A stretch of DNA of 64,000 nucleotides from DASVUS01 sp036388675 (GTDB lineage Bacteria > Armatimonadota > Abditibacteriia > Abditibacteriales > Abditibacteriaceae). This document shows positions 34,198 to 42,795 of this stretch, piece by piece (position 1 is the stretch's first letter; each line of letters opens with the position of its first letter). The position numbers and the translations under genes are program-made. The notes under the pieces were generated by a model. It searched no databases and was not told the DNA's origin. It saw nothing but the letters and a program-made list of their open reading frames with translations. Where the stretch lies: the NCBI GenBank assembly GCA_036388675.1, contig DASVRI010000030.1, positions 62,001-126,000 on the forward strand, read 5' to 3'.

Positions 34198-35220
34198 TTA
34201 AGCGATGCGCTCCAGCATTTCTTCGCGCACAATGTAAAGTGGTTGGCCACCGTTGACGTATTTTTCGATGTCGTCCACGGCCTGGCGGCCCAGCGTGAAG
34301 GACGGCGGTCCGGCGATGTGCGAGGTGTACATGACGTTGGGCAGGCGGCGCAGCGGGCTGTCAATCGCTGCCGGTTCCGGAGATGACACATCGAGACAGG
34401 CGTATAAACGGCCTTTTTCCAGTTCCGCGATGAGAGCCGCTTCATCAATGCAGCCACCGCGCGAGGCGTTGATGAATATTGTGTCGTCACGCATTGCCTG
34501 GAACTCACGAGTACTCACCAACCTGGTTGTTTCGGGTAGCAGCGGCGTATGAAGCGAAACCACATCGCTGGTGGAGCAAAGAGTCGTCAGGTCGGAACAC
34601 AACTGCACACCCATCTGGCGCGCCATGTCTTTGTTCACATAAGGATCGAAAAGCTGCACCGAACAACCAAACGGGCGCAAGTGCTCGATAACCAGGCGGC
34701 CCACTTCGGAAGCGCCCACAATGCCGACCGTCGACCAGCGCAGCACCTTCAAGTTTGCCGGCTTGCCCACAGCTCGCGCACGATTGGCTTCGGCATTCTG
34801 TGGAATGCGGCGCAGCGTGGTAATCATCAGGCCGATCATCATTTCGGCAACATCGGTGGCGATAGCCGTTTTGCAGGACGCAATCTGGAGATGACTCCCG
34901 TGCAAATGGGGGCCGAACATGTGCTTAACGGTTCCCGCCGCGTGTTCCCACAACTTCAGCTTTGGACAGGCCTGCACCATTTCCGCATCGGGGTAGGGTG
35001 TGTTCCACGAACCAACGCCGATTTCACAGTCGCGCAGCAGTCCGATTGCCTCTTCTTTCGAAGTCTGCTTTTGCGCTTCGACATAACGCACATCGCCCAG
35101 TTTGTGGAGGCGCTCTATGTCTTGAGGGTGGAAGAGTTCTTCGCGCAAAGCAAGCGGAATAACAACACCAATGCGAACGCGCTCGTGCTGGCCGGCACCA
35201 TTATTTTGCATGAAATGCAT
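34198..35220 (-). CDS. D-isomer-specific 2-hydroxyacid dehydrogenase
   Basis: 340 residues from the ATG at 35220-35218; the frame opens with a GTG at 35250 and a further Met lies at 35211. Family hallmarks: STVGIVGASEVGRLVIEHLR (nucleotide loop), VVSLHTPLLPETTRLV, TIFINASRGGCIDEAALIAE (substrate-binding Arg), YACLDVSSPEP (replacing the usual LDVFxxEP) and MYTSHIAGPPS with the catalytic His. NAD-dependent reduction/oxidation of 2-hydroxyacids; substrate unknown. First gene of the operon that continues into the isomerase and cupin. Confidence 0.88.
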   Translation of the reverse strand: MHFMQNNGAGQHERVRIGVVIPLALREELFHPQDIERLHKLGDVRYVEAQKQTSKEEAIGLLRDCEIGVGSWNTPYPDAEMVQACPKLKLWEHAAGTVKHMFGPHLHGSHLQIASCKTAIATDVAEMMIGLMITTLRRIPQNAEANRARAVGKPANLKVLRWSTVGIVGASEVGRLVIEHLRPFGCSVQLFDPYVNKDMARQMGVQLCSDLTTLCSTSDVVSLHTPLLPETTRLVSTREFQAMRDDTIFINASRGGCIDEAALIAELEKGRLYACLDVSSPEPAAIDSPLRRLPNVMYTSHIAGPPSFTLGRQAVDDIEKYVNGGQPLYIVREEMLERIA

Positions 35221-35270
35221 TTTAATCGGTTTGAATGCCGCCAGCAGCACGAGCGCGTTCCGAGTACTCG

Positions 35271-36764
35271 TTACTGTGTTTGACCTGGTATCTGCCTGAA
35301 GGGATGACGCACACGATTCTGGGCGCGCAGCACTTCCTTATCGTTCCAGGGACCCTGATTCATGTGTCTCATGTAATCGGGCACCAGGTCCGGTTCGCGA
35401 GTGTGGATCGGCAGGGTGAAGGTGACGGTGCGCCCCTCTCTTTGCGTGTGTAGTTCATTATTGTTCAAGAGCCGCCATGGGCGCGGGTTGATGCGCATTG
35501 TAAATGTAAGCCGCGTTGGGCGCGGGAAACGCTGCGGCTTCAACGGCACCAGCCACAGACCTTCCAACTTCTCACCGTTATACACAAAGCCATTCGGCAG
35601 TGGATTGAGAGGGTTGAGTTGTATTTCCCTGGTCGGTACGAAAGGTGACTCCTGGGATCTATCGTATTGGGTGCCTCGGTCGTCATGCCAGCTTTCAACA
35701 GTCCAATCGGTGAAGTCGTCAAAGCCTTGTTTCTTCAACTCGTAGAATCTTTTACCAACCAGTTTGCGACCGGCAGTGTACAGCACGAAAACATGACCTT
35801 CCTTATTAACTCGCACGTCGCGGATGACAATCGTCCGCTCACCGACTTTGCGGCTGGCGATACCCTTGGCCAAACGTTTGCGCCACTCTTCTTTGTCTTT
35901 GTCGAGGTCTAACAGGCGCACCGATTTCGGAAACGCCGGTTCAAAAAGCTTGGCTTGAAGAGGACGGTTGAAACCGAAATTGCTGACCATCTTTAATACC
36001 TTGCCTGTTGAAACCTGGGTCACTTCCATGGACATTGTAACAGGCAAGTCACTGGCGTCATCCACCAGCAGTGAAACGCGGTAAGATTCCATGGGGCCGG
36101 TTGTCTGGATATGAATACGACGTGCCGGTTGTCCGTTAGCTGTGGTGTACTCCGTGTTTACGCGCAGGGAGTTACGTGCCATCGAAACTCGTGTAAGTTC
36201 GCGTATAATGCCGGTTCCACTGAAATCCGGGTCGCCTGTTCCAAATAGAGCTTTTTGCCGTTGCACAGTGACCTTGTTCGATTTCGGCGAATAAGTCCAC
36301 AGCTTTCCCGTCCGCAAGATTTGCACTTGACGCGTGCGCCCTGTTGTTTCTTCAGGCCAGCTTTCCATGCGGAACGAACCGCCTTGCTGCCACAATTCGC
36401 TGATGCGAACGCGCTCGCCGTTTTCGAGTGATTTCCACATCACAACATGCACGCTATGTACTTTGCTGACGGCAGCTTCCACGCGGCGTATGAACAATTC
36501 GGCCATCACGAAGGGCGTGGCACGAATTGTGAAAAGCACCAGCGTCACCGCACCGCATAAAGCAACGCTGCGACGCACGACGCGCCTTCTGCTGTGGCGG
36601 TGTTGCAGTTTTTTCTGGTGCTGCGCTGACAGACGTGCCACACGCCCACTGAGGGCTGCTGACGGTGCAGCGGCGACATCAGCAGCCTGAAAGAGTTTCT
36701 GCAAATTTTGTTCTTCGCTGCTGAGTTCAGGCGATGCCTGCATGTGATTTGAGGACTTATTCAT
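35271..36764 (-). CDS. Membrane anti-sigma-like protein with LolA/RseB-type outer domain
   Basis: 497 residues. The N-terminal ~70 residues are charged and cytoplasmic, then a single membrane segment SVALCGAVTLVLFTIRATPF. The remaining ~390 residues form an extracytoplasmic beta-rich domain: VVMWKSLENGERVRISELWQ, GKLWTYSPKSNKVTVQRQKA, PARRIHIQTTGPMESYRVSL, as in LolA/MucB/RseB-like half-barrels that sense lipids or mislocalised proteins. Its start codon overlaps the stop of the ECF sigma gene by 4 bases, the classical layout of sigma and membrane anti-sigma pairs. No zinc (HxxxCxxC) anti-sigma motif is present. Confidence 0.82.
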   Translation of the reverse strand: MNKSSNHMQASPELSSEEQNLQKLFQAADVAAAPSAALSGRVARLSAQHQKKLQHRHSRRRVVRRSVALCGAVTLVLFTIRATPFVMAELFIRRVEAAVSKVHSVHVVMWKSLENGERVRISELWQQGGSFRMESWPEETTGRTRQVQILRTGKLWTYSPKSNKVTVQRQKALFGTGDPDFSGTGIIRELTRVSMARNSLRVNTEYTTANGQPARRIHIQTTGPMESYRVSLLVDDASDLPVTMSMEVTQVSTGKVLKMVSNFGFNRPLQAKLFEPAFPKSVRLLDLDKDKEEWRKRLAKGIASRKVGERTIVIRDVRVNKEGHVFVLYTAGRKLVGKRFYELKKQGFDDFTDWTVESWHDDRGTQYDRSQESPFVPTREIQLNPLNPLPNGFVYNGEKLEGLWLVPLKPQRFPRPTRLTFTMRINPRPWRLLNNNELHTQREGRTVTFTLPIHTREPDLVPDYMRHMNQGPWNDKEVLRAQNRVRHPFRQIPGQTQ

Positions 36765-37441
36765 CGTGTCACCTCGTCCGTCAAAAAGTAGTCCTTGCCG
36801 CGCTCGAACAATGTCTTGCGCGCTCGTTGTAACAGGCTGTTAACGGCTGCCGGCGAACGTTTCATCACGACCGCAATTTCGTTGATGGACAGGCCTTCCC
36901 AATATTGCAGGCGCAACGCCTCGCACTGTTCGGCCTTGAGTGCGCCCATCAATGCGCCGAGTACTCGTTGAGCTTCGGCGCGCTCGATGAGAACTTCAGG
37001 ACTCTCCACGGTGCCGCCGTGGGTTGCTGCGTTGGCGTCGTGAATGTCATCCGTGACGGTGCCACAGTCGTGTAGCACATGACCGCGCGTTTTTCGACGC
37101 CTGGCCCACATGAGAACACTGCGGTGCGCGATGCGCAGTAGCCAAATGCGCGGGTGACATTCGTGCCGGAACTTGGGCAGGGCCTCAAACGCCGTTGCAA
37201 AAACTTCGGCTGTAATGTCTTCGGCTTCTTCGGCATTGTCGACGCGCCGCCGCACGTAGCGCAAAACATCAGAGAGATAAAGTTGCTGCAGTTGATTGGC
37301 ATCCAGAGCCGCGTGTGTCCGATCTTCTTGACTCGCTCGCGTAGGCGCATGGCTGTGCGACGACGTCTCGTTGTGAGCGATGCCGGGACATAGCGGCGTT
37401 GACATGCTATGGACGGCGCTCTTGTTCCATTTCCAGGGCAT
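36761..37441 (-). CDS. ECF-type RNA polymerase sigma factor
   Basis: 226 residues, ATG at 37441-37439 with GGAGAGG upstream. Region 2: YLSDVLRYVRRRVDNAEEAE followed by DITAEVFATAFEALPKF and ECHPRIWLLRIAHRSVLMWA. Region 4: EQCEALRLQYWEGLSINEIA then VVMKRSPAAVNSLLQRARKT (DNA-binding helix-turn-helix). It should redirect RNA polymerase in response to an envelope signal transmitted by the partner encoded downstream. The extended N-terminus of about 45 residues is not conserved. GAGTACTC at 36959 encodes QRVL between regions 2 and 4. Confidence 0.92.
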   Translation of the reverse strand: MPWKWNKSAVHSMSTPLCPGIAHNETSSHSHAPTRASQEDRTHAALDANQLQQLYLSDVLRYVRRRVDNAEEAEDITAEVFATAFEALPKFRHECHPRIWLLRIAHRSVLMWARRRKTRGHVLHDCGTVTDDIHDANAATHGGTVESPEVLIERAEAQRVLGALMGALKAEQCEALRLQYWEGLSINEIAVVMKRSPAAVNSLLQRARKTLFERGKDYFLTDEVTR

Positions 37442-37700
37442 TGACCTCTCCAGGCATTGATATTAACTTCGTGGCGCCCAGACTGCGCTGCGTCACGCTA
37501 CGGCGGCTTTAGATTTTTGCGATCTCACTTATAAGGATGCGAGTCGTGCAAACATCTATCGGTGCGTGACGGTAAATGCAGCACAAATTTATGCCGCACG
37601 CCCCGCCAGCACGGCAGCGCAGGTGAAACCCTCGTGACAAGGCTATAATTGAATTGTGTCCACTCCGAATTCACATAATGCCGAGAAGCGCAACACAACG

Positions 37701-38663
37701 ATGCTGGACGAAGCACGTCTGGTGTTTTCGCTGGAAAGCGAAGCCATCGCGCGCTTAAGCGAGCGTCTCGACGAGAACTTCGAACGCGCTGTGCAACGAG
37801 TACTCGATTGCAAGGGCCGTGTCGTTGTCACCGGCGTCGGCAAGAGCGGCGCCATCGGGCGTAAAATCGCTTCAACGTTCGCTTCAACGGGCACGCCTGC
37901 GCTGTTTCTGCACGCTGCCGAGGGCTTGCACGGCGATCTGGGCATGGTGGCGCCGGGTGATGTGCTGCTGGCCATCTCTTATTCGGGCCGCACCGGCGAT
38001 CTCACGGGCTTAATTCCCGTCGTCAAAGACATGGGCGTGCCCATCATCGCCTTAACTGGCAGAGACGATTCCTACCTCGCCGCCGAAGCGAGCATCGTGC
38101 TCGATATTTCAGTGGAAAAAGAAGCCTGCCCGCTCAATCTTGCACCGACGGCTTCCATGGTCGCCGCGCTTGCCATGGGCGATGCTTTGGCGGTTTGCGC
38201 CATGACGGCGCGCCGCTTCACGCACGACGATTTCGCACGCTTTCATCCCGGCGGCACACTGGGACGCGCATCCAAGTTGCGCGTTGAAGAACTGATGCGC
38301 AGCGGCGAACGCCTCGCTGTTGTGCCTGAGAACGCCACGATGCGCGAGGCGGCACAAGAAATCACGCGGGCGCAGGGCCGCGCCACACTTGTCGTCACCG
38401 ACGGTGGCAAACTGGTCGGCTATGTTTCGGATGGCGATGTGCGCCGCTTGCTCTTGCGTGAAGACGGCTGCGAACTGCCCGGAGTACTCGTCACGGAAGT
38501 GATGACGCGCACGCCGCTGTCGTTTCATCCTTCCACGATGGCGGTGGAAGCGCTGCGTGCTTTGCAGGAACGCGGCATCAGCGCCGCGCCCGTGGTCGAT
38601 GAGAACGATGTCGCGGTTGGTATCCTCGACGTGCAGGAACTACTGCGCGCCGGTTTGGTGTAG
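37701..38663 (+). CDS. kdsD: KpsF/GutQ-family arabinose-5-phosphate isomerase
   Basis: 320 residues from the ATG at 37701, matching the family start MLDEARLVFSLESEAIARL; a GTG at 37656 would add 15 residues. SIS domain (about 30-165): GRVVVTGVGKSGAIGRKIAS, LHAAEGLHGDLGMV, ISYSGRTGDL, PLNLAPTASMVAALAMGDAL, RFHPGGTLGR; then two CBS domains (about 195-315). It converts ribulose-5-phosphate to arabinose-5-phosphate, the first step of Kdo synthesis, suggesting a Gram-negative-type envelope or related polysaccharide. GAGTACTC at 37798 and 38482. Confidence 0.95.
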   Translation: MLDEARLVFSLESEAIARLSERLDENFERAVQRVLDCKGRVVVTGVGKSGAIGRKIASTFASTGTPALFLHAAEGLHGDLGMVAPGDVLLAISYSGRTGDLTGLIPVVKDMGVPIIALTGRDDSYLAAEASIVLDISVEKEACPLNLAPTASMVAALAMGDALAVCAMTARRFTHDDFARFHPGGTLGRASKLRVEELMRSGERLAVVPENATMREAAQEITRAQGRATLVVTDGGKLVGYVSDGDVRRLLLREDGCELPGVLVTEVMTRTPLSFHPSTMAVEALRALQERGISAAPVVDENDVAVGILDVQELLRAGLV

Positions 38664-38762
38664 TGCTTGTATAGATCGCTGAGACACTTCCTAACCGCGC
38701 GGTTAGTTCATTCATACCTAAGACGTCTTGCTAAATAGTCCTGCAAAAGAAAACAGGTGTTC

Positions 38763-38828
38763 GTAGGGGCGGGGTTTCCCCGCCCGTTTGCCAATGCGCT
38801 ACACAGGGTGAGGAGACCTCGCCCCTAC
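38763..38828. repeat. GTAGGGGxGC dispersed inverted repeat, copy 2
   Basis: Begins GTAGGGGCGGGG and ends CTCGCCCCTAC, with CACAGGGTGAGGAGA internally. Same repeat type as 32843-32912 and 56815-56891. Confidence 0.65.
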
Positions 38829-38861
38829 AAAACGCGGAAAACTTTTGCTTCACTGATTAAC

Positions 38862-38920
38862 AGCGCTTCTGTGAAACCGCGACGGTGAGGAAGCGGGCTG
38901 ATTCTCTTCAGGAGAAGTTG
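38862..38920. repeat. Degenerate fragment of MITE-like element
   Basis: GCGCTTCTGTGAAACCG, GTGAGGAAGCGGGCTGATTC and CTTCAGGAG match interior blocks of the elements at 8857 and 60730, with substitutions, but no complete inverted termini are visible. Confidence 0.5.
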
Positions 38921-39051
38921 ACAATCGCGTATCAACGACGGTGAAACTCCTGCCCGGCATGAAGGTATTTGCCGCGTGGTGGGACTGACCTCTAAACGAA
39001 GCGACATGGCGCCAAGCGTAATTCCCTGATCGCTTGCACGCAAAATTCGGA

Positions 39052-39102
39052 CAACAAAAAGGACAACGAGTACTCGTCGAGTACTCGTTGTCCTTTTTGT
39101 TG
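39052..39102. terminator. Perfect 25-bp palindromic hairpin with two GAGTACTC sites
   Basis: Arms 39052-39076 and 39078-39102 (CAACAAAAAGGACAACGAGT and on), one base between them. Both arms hold CGAGTACTCG at the tip. It lies 10 bases beyond the stop of the minus-strand NlpC/P60 gene, with A/T-tracts on both outer sides, so it fits a bidirectional terminator between convergent genes. Confidence 0.8.
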
Positions 39103-39112
39103 CTTGATGAAC

Positions 39113-41635
39113 CTATTTCACACGACGCGCGCCCCAGAATTTGCCGCCGTAGTAGCGCGACGAAAGTGAATCAACACGTACACCAACGCCGGAGCGTGCC
39201 GCGTGCACGAATTTGCCTTCGCCCATGTACACGCCGACGTGCGACACTCCGCGCTTGTAGGTATTGGCAAAGAGCACAATGTCACCGGCTTGCATATCCT
39301 TGCGGGACACGCTCTTGCCGTAACGCGCGAGGCCGGCAGCCGTGCGGGGCGGATTGTAACCACGCTGGCGCAGCAGGTAGTAAATGAGGCCGGAGCAATC
39401 GAAACCGCGATTTGGGGAGGTGGCGCCGCGAATGTAAGGCATACCGCGATAGGAAAGCGCCTGGTTTGCCATAACTTGCCCAAAGGAATTATCGGCGGCC
39501 TGGTTGTTCATTGCATAGCGAACATAATCGCGCGGTGAACCGCCACGAGAGCCGGTACGCGGCGTCAGAGCAGCCGGGCGCGCGGCAGATCTTACTGCAC
39601 TTGCTTTCGCCGCACGGGCGTTGGCCGCGACACGTTGGGGCGATGCTTTTGCTGTGCGGGTCGTGGCGACACGGTTCCCGGCCCGGCTCTTGCCGGAAGT
39701 AGATTTTGCCAGCAGAACTCTCTCCGCTGGAAAGATGGGAGGCAGAGTCAACGTCGAGACGGGTGTTTCACTCGTATCCTGCGGCACGTTGAGAGGCTGC
39801 GTCAGCGGGCTTAAGGGCCTGCGATAGGCCGACACCATCACGTAAGGCGTCCACTTGGGAACATCCGCGTAAGACACTGGCTTAATCATGCCCGTGGTGA
39901 GATCGGTGGTTGACGACGGAAAGAGCGACGCTGGTTGCTGCGGCGCAAGTTGCGGCGCAACAGGACGTGTTTTGTGACGCGATGACAGGTATTCCTCACG
40001 GGCGCGCAACAGTTCTTCCGGTGTGAGCGGGTGAATACCGGGCAAAGCCGTTGGCGGTTCCAGGGTGGCAGCTCCCATGCTCGCGCGTAAACGGGCACGT
40101 TGCTGGGCTTTCTCCTGTGCCCAGCGCTGACGACGGGCCTCACGAGCGGCGGCCTGCCTGGATGCGCGCAACGCCGCAGCCCTGCGGCGCGCTGCATAAG
40201 CGGCTTGTGCTTTGGCCACGCGCTGTGCTTCGGCGACACGCTTTGCTTCGGCGACACGCTTTGCTTGCGCGAGGCGCTTTGCCTGCGCGGCACGCTGCGC
40301 TTGCGCAAGACGCTGTAACTCCATCAAACGCTGTGCCTCGGCAGCCTGTTGCAACTGCGCCGCGCGTTGTAGCTGCGCCGCGCGTTCGGCCTGGGCCAGG
40401 CGCTGTGCTTCGATGCGTTTTGCTTGTTCCTGGCGCTGCAATTCGGCTACGCGGCGTGCTTCCAGTGCACGCGCTTCCGCTAAACCACGTGCATTTTCTG
40501 CGTTGCGCTTCTGGGCCGCCAGGCGCTCTGCGCGGGCTCTGCGCGCCGTTTCAGCCTGTCGTGTCGCTTCGGCTTTTCGGGCGGCAGAAGCGCGCTGCAT
40601 GGCAGCGCGCGCTGCAGCCGCACCAGCATCATTGGCTGGTGCGATGATGGTGCTGGCCGTAGCATCATCGTTTAAAGGGCTGCCGGCTTTGCGGTTGTGG
40701 AACTCACCGTTACGCAGCGTAGGACGCGACGGCGACAAGCGCACGTTACCCACATCATTGAAAGTCGGGTCGGGCATACGCACGGTGCGCTGGTGCAGTG
40801 TTGCACGCGTACTGGTGCGGATGAAACGCGCAGCGTTCGTCGACTTACCGTTGTAGGAAACTGGCCGCACTCTCTGTGCACGACGAGGTGCCGAGCGAGC
40901 CACACGCACGCCCTGCTTTTCGAGACCCTTCAATGCGCCCGAGGCGCCGTAGCGCGCGTAGTAGGTGCGCAGTAACTGCGGTGAGCCATAGAGTGTCTGG
41001 TTGCTGGTGCGATTGGACGCAAGACGCGCTTTCTTGTGCGACAGTTCGGCCAGTTTTTCGCTTTCCGGGGCGTTGATGTAGGAATGATAAACCCATCCGA
41101 ACTTGTTGTTGCTGGTTTCGACGCGATACCAGCCGTTGTATTTGCCCCATACAAAGAGCTTGCTGCGACGCGGCACTTTAGCAACCGGCGGTGTTTGCGT
41201 GCCCGGTCGCACGCGGAGGTAAGTCTGTGAGCCGGTTGTCCAGCCCCATACGCCACTCAACTTTGGCTGCGTCTGAGTTGAGGCATGGAAGCGCACGTTT
41301 TTTGCAGTCTTGTGTGAGCTGTGTGCGGTGCGGTTCCTGGCTGGCCGGGCTGTAGCCGATAAAGACAGAAAGCATAGCCCGGCGCCCATGAGAAGTGAGC
41401 CATATGCGATGGTTTGACGGGTGTCTACCGAGTACTCGGGGACCGAGGACGCGGCTATCGAATACTCAGATGGTGCGGCTGCATTGTGCGACAAAGATTT
41501 TACGAAGCTGGGGGAATGGTGCTCTGATGCGATGAAGGCACCATATGTGGCTTGAACTGCGTTTTGAACATCTTTTCCAACGACGTCGTTTCCAACACTT
41601 TTCGTTCCGTTGTGCCTCTGGCGAGTGAAGGGCAT
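39113..41635 (-). CDS. NlpC/P60 cell-wall peptidase with SH3-like domain and long coiled coil
   Basis: 840 residues from the ATG at 41635-41633, with GAGGAG upstream; a longer frame starts at 41710. A membrane segment lies near residues 75-95 (YGSLLMGAGLCFLSLSATA). An SH3b-like domain follows (TYLRVRPGTQTPPVAKVPRR, FGWVYHSYINAPE), then about 200 residues of Ala/Arg/Gln coiled coil with AQAKR-type units, then the C-terminal NlpC/P60 domain: GFDCSGLIYYLLRQRGYNPP (catalytic Cys), DMQAGDIVLFANTYKRGVSH (His) and VHAARSGVGVRVDS. It should cut peptidoglycan peptides outside the membrane; the coiled coil may tether it. Confidence 0.88.
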   Translation of the reverse strand: MPFTRQRHNGTKSVGNDVVGKDVQNAVQATYGAFIASEHHSPSFVKSLSHNAAAPSEYSIAASSVPEYSVDTRQTIAYGSLLMGAGLCFLSLSATARPARNRTAHSSHKTAKNVRFHASTQTQPKLSGVWGWTTGSQTYLRVRPGTQTPPVAKVPRRSKLFVWGKYNGWYRVETSNNKFGWVYHSYINAPESEKLAELSHKKARLASNRTSNQTLYGSPQLLRTYYARYGASGALKGLEKQGVRVARSAPRRAQRVRPVSYNGKSTNAARFIRTSTRATLHQRTVRMPDPTFNDVGNVRLSPSRPTLRNGEFHNRKAGSPLNDDATASTIIAPANDAGAAAARAAMQRASAARKAEATRQAETARRARAERLAAQKRNAENARGLAEARALEARRVAELQRQEQAKRIEAQRLAQAERAAQLQRAAQLQQAAEAQRLMELQRLAQAQRAAQAKRLAQAKRVAEAKRVAEAQRVAKAQAAYAARRRAAALRASRQAAAREARRQRWAQEKAQQRARLRASMGAATLEPPTALPGIHPLTPEELLRAREEYLSSRHKTRPVAPQLAPQQPASLFPSSTTDLTTGMIKPVSYADVPKWTPYVMVSAYRRPLSPLTQPLNVPQDTSETPVSTLTLPPIFPAERVLLAKSTSGKSRAGNRVATTRTAKASPQRVAANARAAKASAVRSAARPAALTPRTGSRGGSPRDYVRYAMNNQAADNSFGQVMANQALSYRGMPYIRGATSPNRGFDCSGLIYYLLRQRGYNPPRTAAGLARYGKSVSRKDMQAGDIVLFANTYKRGVSHVGVYMGEGKFVHAARSGVGVRVDSLSSRYYGGKFWGARRVK

Positions 41636-41957
41636 GTTTCTCCTCGTTCTCGTTACTGGTCGCTCGGTGACGAAGCTGTTTCGGATATGTGGCCTGGAAC
41701 AGCACGACAACTCAGCGCGACAACAAATTTTAATGACACACTGCTAGTCGAAAGATATTTTTCGGCAGATGCCAAAACGCCGACCATCGCGTTGTTCGCT
41801 CTTGCTCAGGCAAGGGCGCAAAGCGCGGAAGTCGGCGCAATCGAGGAGATTGTAAACGAGTTCGAGAATTTTGTCAAACTTTCTTGCTCGCTGCAAATGC
41901 TATGCCGGAACTTCCAGGCGGTTATTTGACACTTCAGGAACTATTCTTGCCAAGGCT
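41636..41957. other. Intergenic region between divergent genes
   Basis: 322 bases between the minus-strand NlpC/P60 gene and comF. It must hold both promoters. I see no repeats, hairpins or supported genes. A 125-codon frame covers it but overlaps the NlpC/P60 start and has no recognisable product. Confidence 0.6.
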
Positions 41958-42746
41958 ATGAATCGCTCTACTCCTGCCTGGTTTGCTGGTGCCCGTGCAA
42001 GTTTGGCCAGCGCCGGAAGCATTTTGCTCGACGCGGTGTTTCCGCCGCGCTGTGCCGCTTGTCGCACCTGGAGCGAGGAGCTGTTTTGTGCTGCTTGCCA
42101 GGCGTCTCTTCATCCTATCGAGGCACCGTTGTGCGAGCGCTGCGGCATTCCCTTCGACCCGCAACTTCACACTGCCGCCGAGTGTGCGGCGTGCCGCACC
42201 AATCGTTACCACGCTGCGCCACCATATGAGACTTTGCGTTCGGTATTCGCTTTCGAGGGCGCACTGCGCCATGCCGTGCATCGCTTCAAATACCAGGACA
42301 AGACGGCGCTGGCTGCGCCTTTAGCCGGTCTGCTGCACAACTTTTTGCTGCAATCGAGTACTCGGGAGAGGCACATCCCGGCGGAGAACCTTGGCGCGGT
42401 TGTGCCGGTGCCGCTTCATGCGTGGCGACGCTACCGGCGCGGTTACAATCAGAGCGAGTTGCTGGCGCGCGAGTTGGCTCGTTTGCTGGATGTGCCGATG
42501 ATCGATGCGTTGACGCGCGTGCGTCACACTACACCACAGGTTGAACTGCGCAAGAAGCAGCGGCGCGATAATGTGCGTGGCGCCTTTGCCATGCGTGAAG
42601 CGGCGCATCGCTATGGCGTCGAGGGCGCCGTTCTCTTGATTGATGACGTTTGCACCACGGGCGCCACGTTGGGCGAGTGCGCGCGAGTACTCAGAGAGGC
42701 CGGTTTCTCTTCGGTTTACGCGCTGACGCTGGCGCGGCAGTTATGA
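41958..42746 (+). CDS. comF: ComF-family phosphoribosyltransferase-like protein
   Basis: 262 residues from MNRSTPAWFAG. A zinc-finger-like N-terminus: LDAVFPPRCAACRTW, LFCAACQASL, PLCERCGIPF, ECAACRTNRY. The phosphoribosyltransferase domain has VPVPLHAWRRYRRGYNQSEL, LARELARLLDVP and VLLIDDVCTTGATLGECARV (PRPP loop). In naturally competent bacteria ComFC-type proteins help DNA uptake/recombination; in others the role is unclear. No comFA helicase is adjacent. GAGTACTC at 42356 and 42685. Confidence 0.9.
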   Translation: MNRSTPAWFAGARASLASAGSILLDAVFPPRCAACRTWSEELFCAACQASLHPIEAPLCERCGIPFDPQLHTAAECAACRTNRYHAAPPYETLRSVFAFEGALRHAVHRFKYQDKTALAAPLAGLLHNFLLQSSTRERHIPAENLGAVVPVPLHAWRRYRRGYNQSELLARELARLLDVPMIDALTRVRHTTPQVELRKKQRRDNVRGAFAMREAAHRYGVEGAVLLIDDVCTTGATLGECARVLREAGFSSVYALTLARQL

Positions 42747-42795
42747 CCGTCGCGTTTGACGTTTTCGGTGCGGCAAGTACACTGACAATGGCTCA

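Larger units (their letters stand above)
38664..39051. other. Repeat-bearing intergenic region
   Basis: 388 bases without a supported gene. It contains a GTAGGGGC-type repeat (38763-38828), a degenerate piece of the MITE-like element (38862-38920) and the approach to a palindromic terminator. TCTTGCTAAATAGTCCTGCA at about 38728 may be a decayed terminus. Confidence 0.6.

Noticed and set aside
37656..37700. GTG start for the KdsD gene
   Set aside because: A TATAAT-like sequence sits only a few bases before it and the family aligns from the ATG at 37701, so the later start was chosen.
41552..41929. 125-codon frame between the NlpC/P60 and comF genes
   Set aside because: It overlaps the start of the minus-strand gene, lacks a Shine-Dalgarno and gives no recognisable product.
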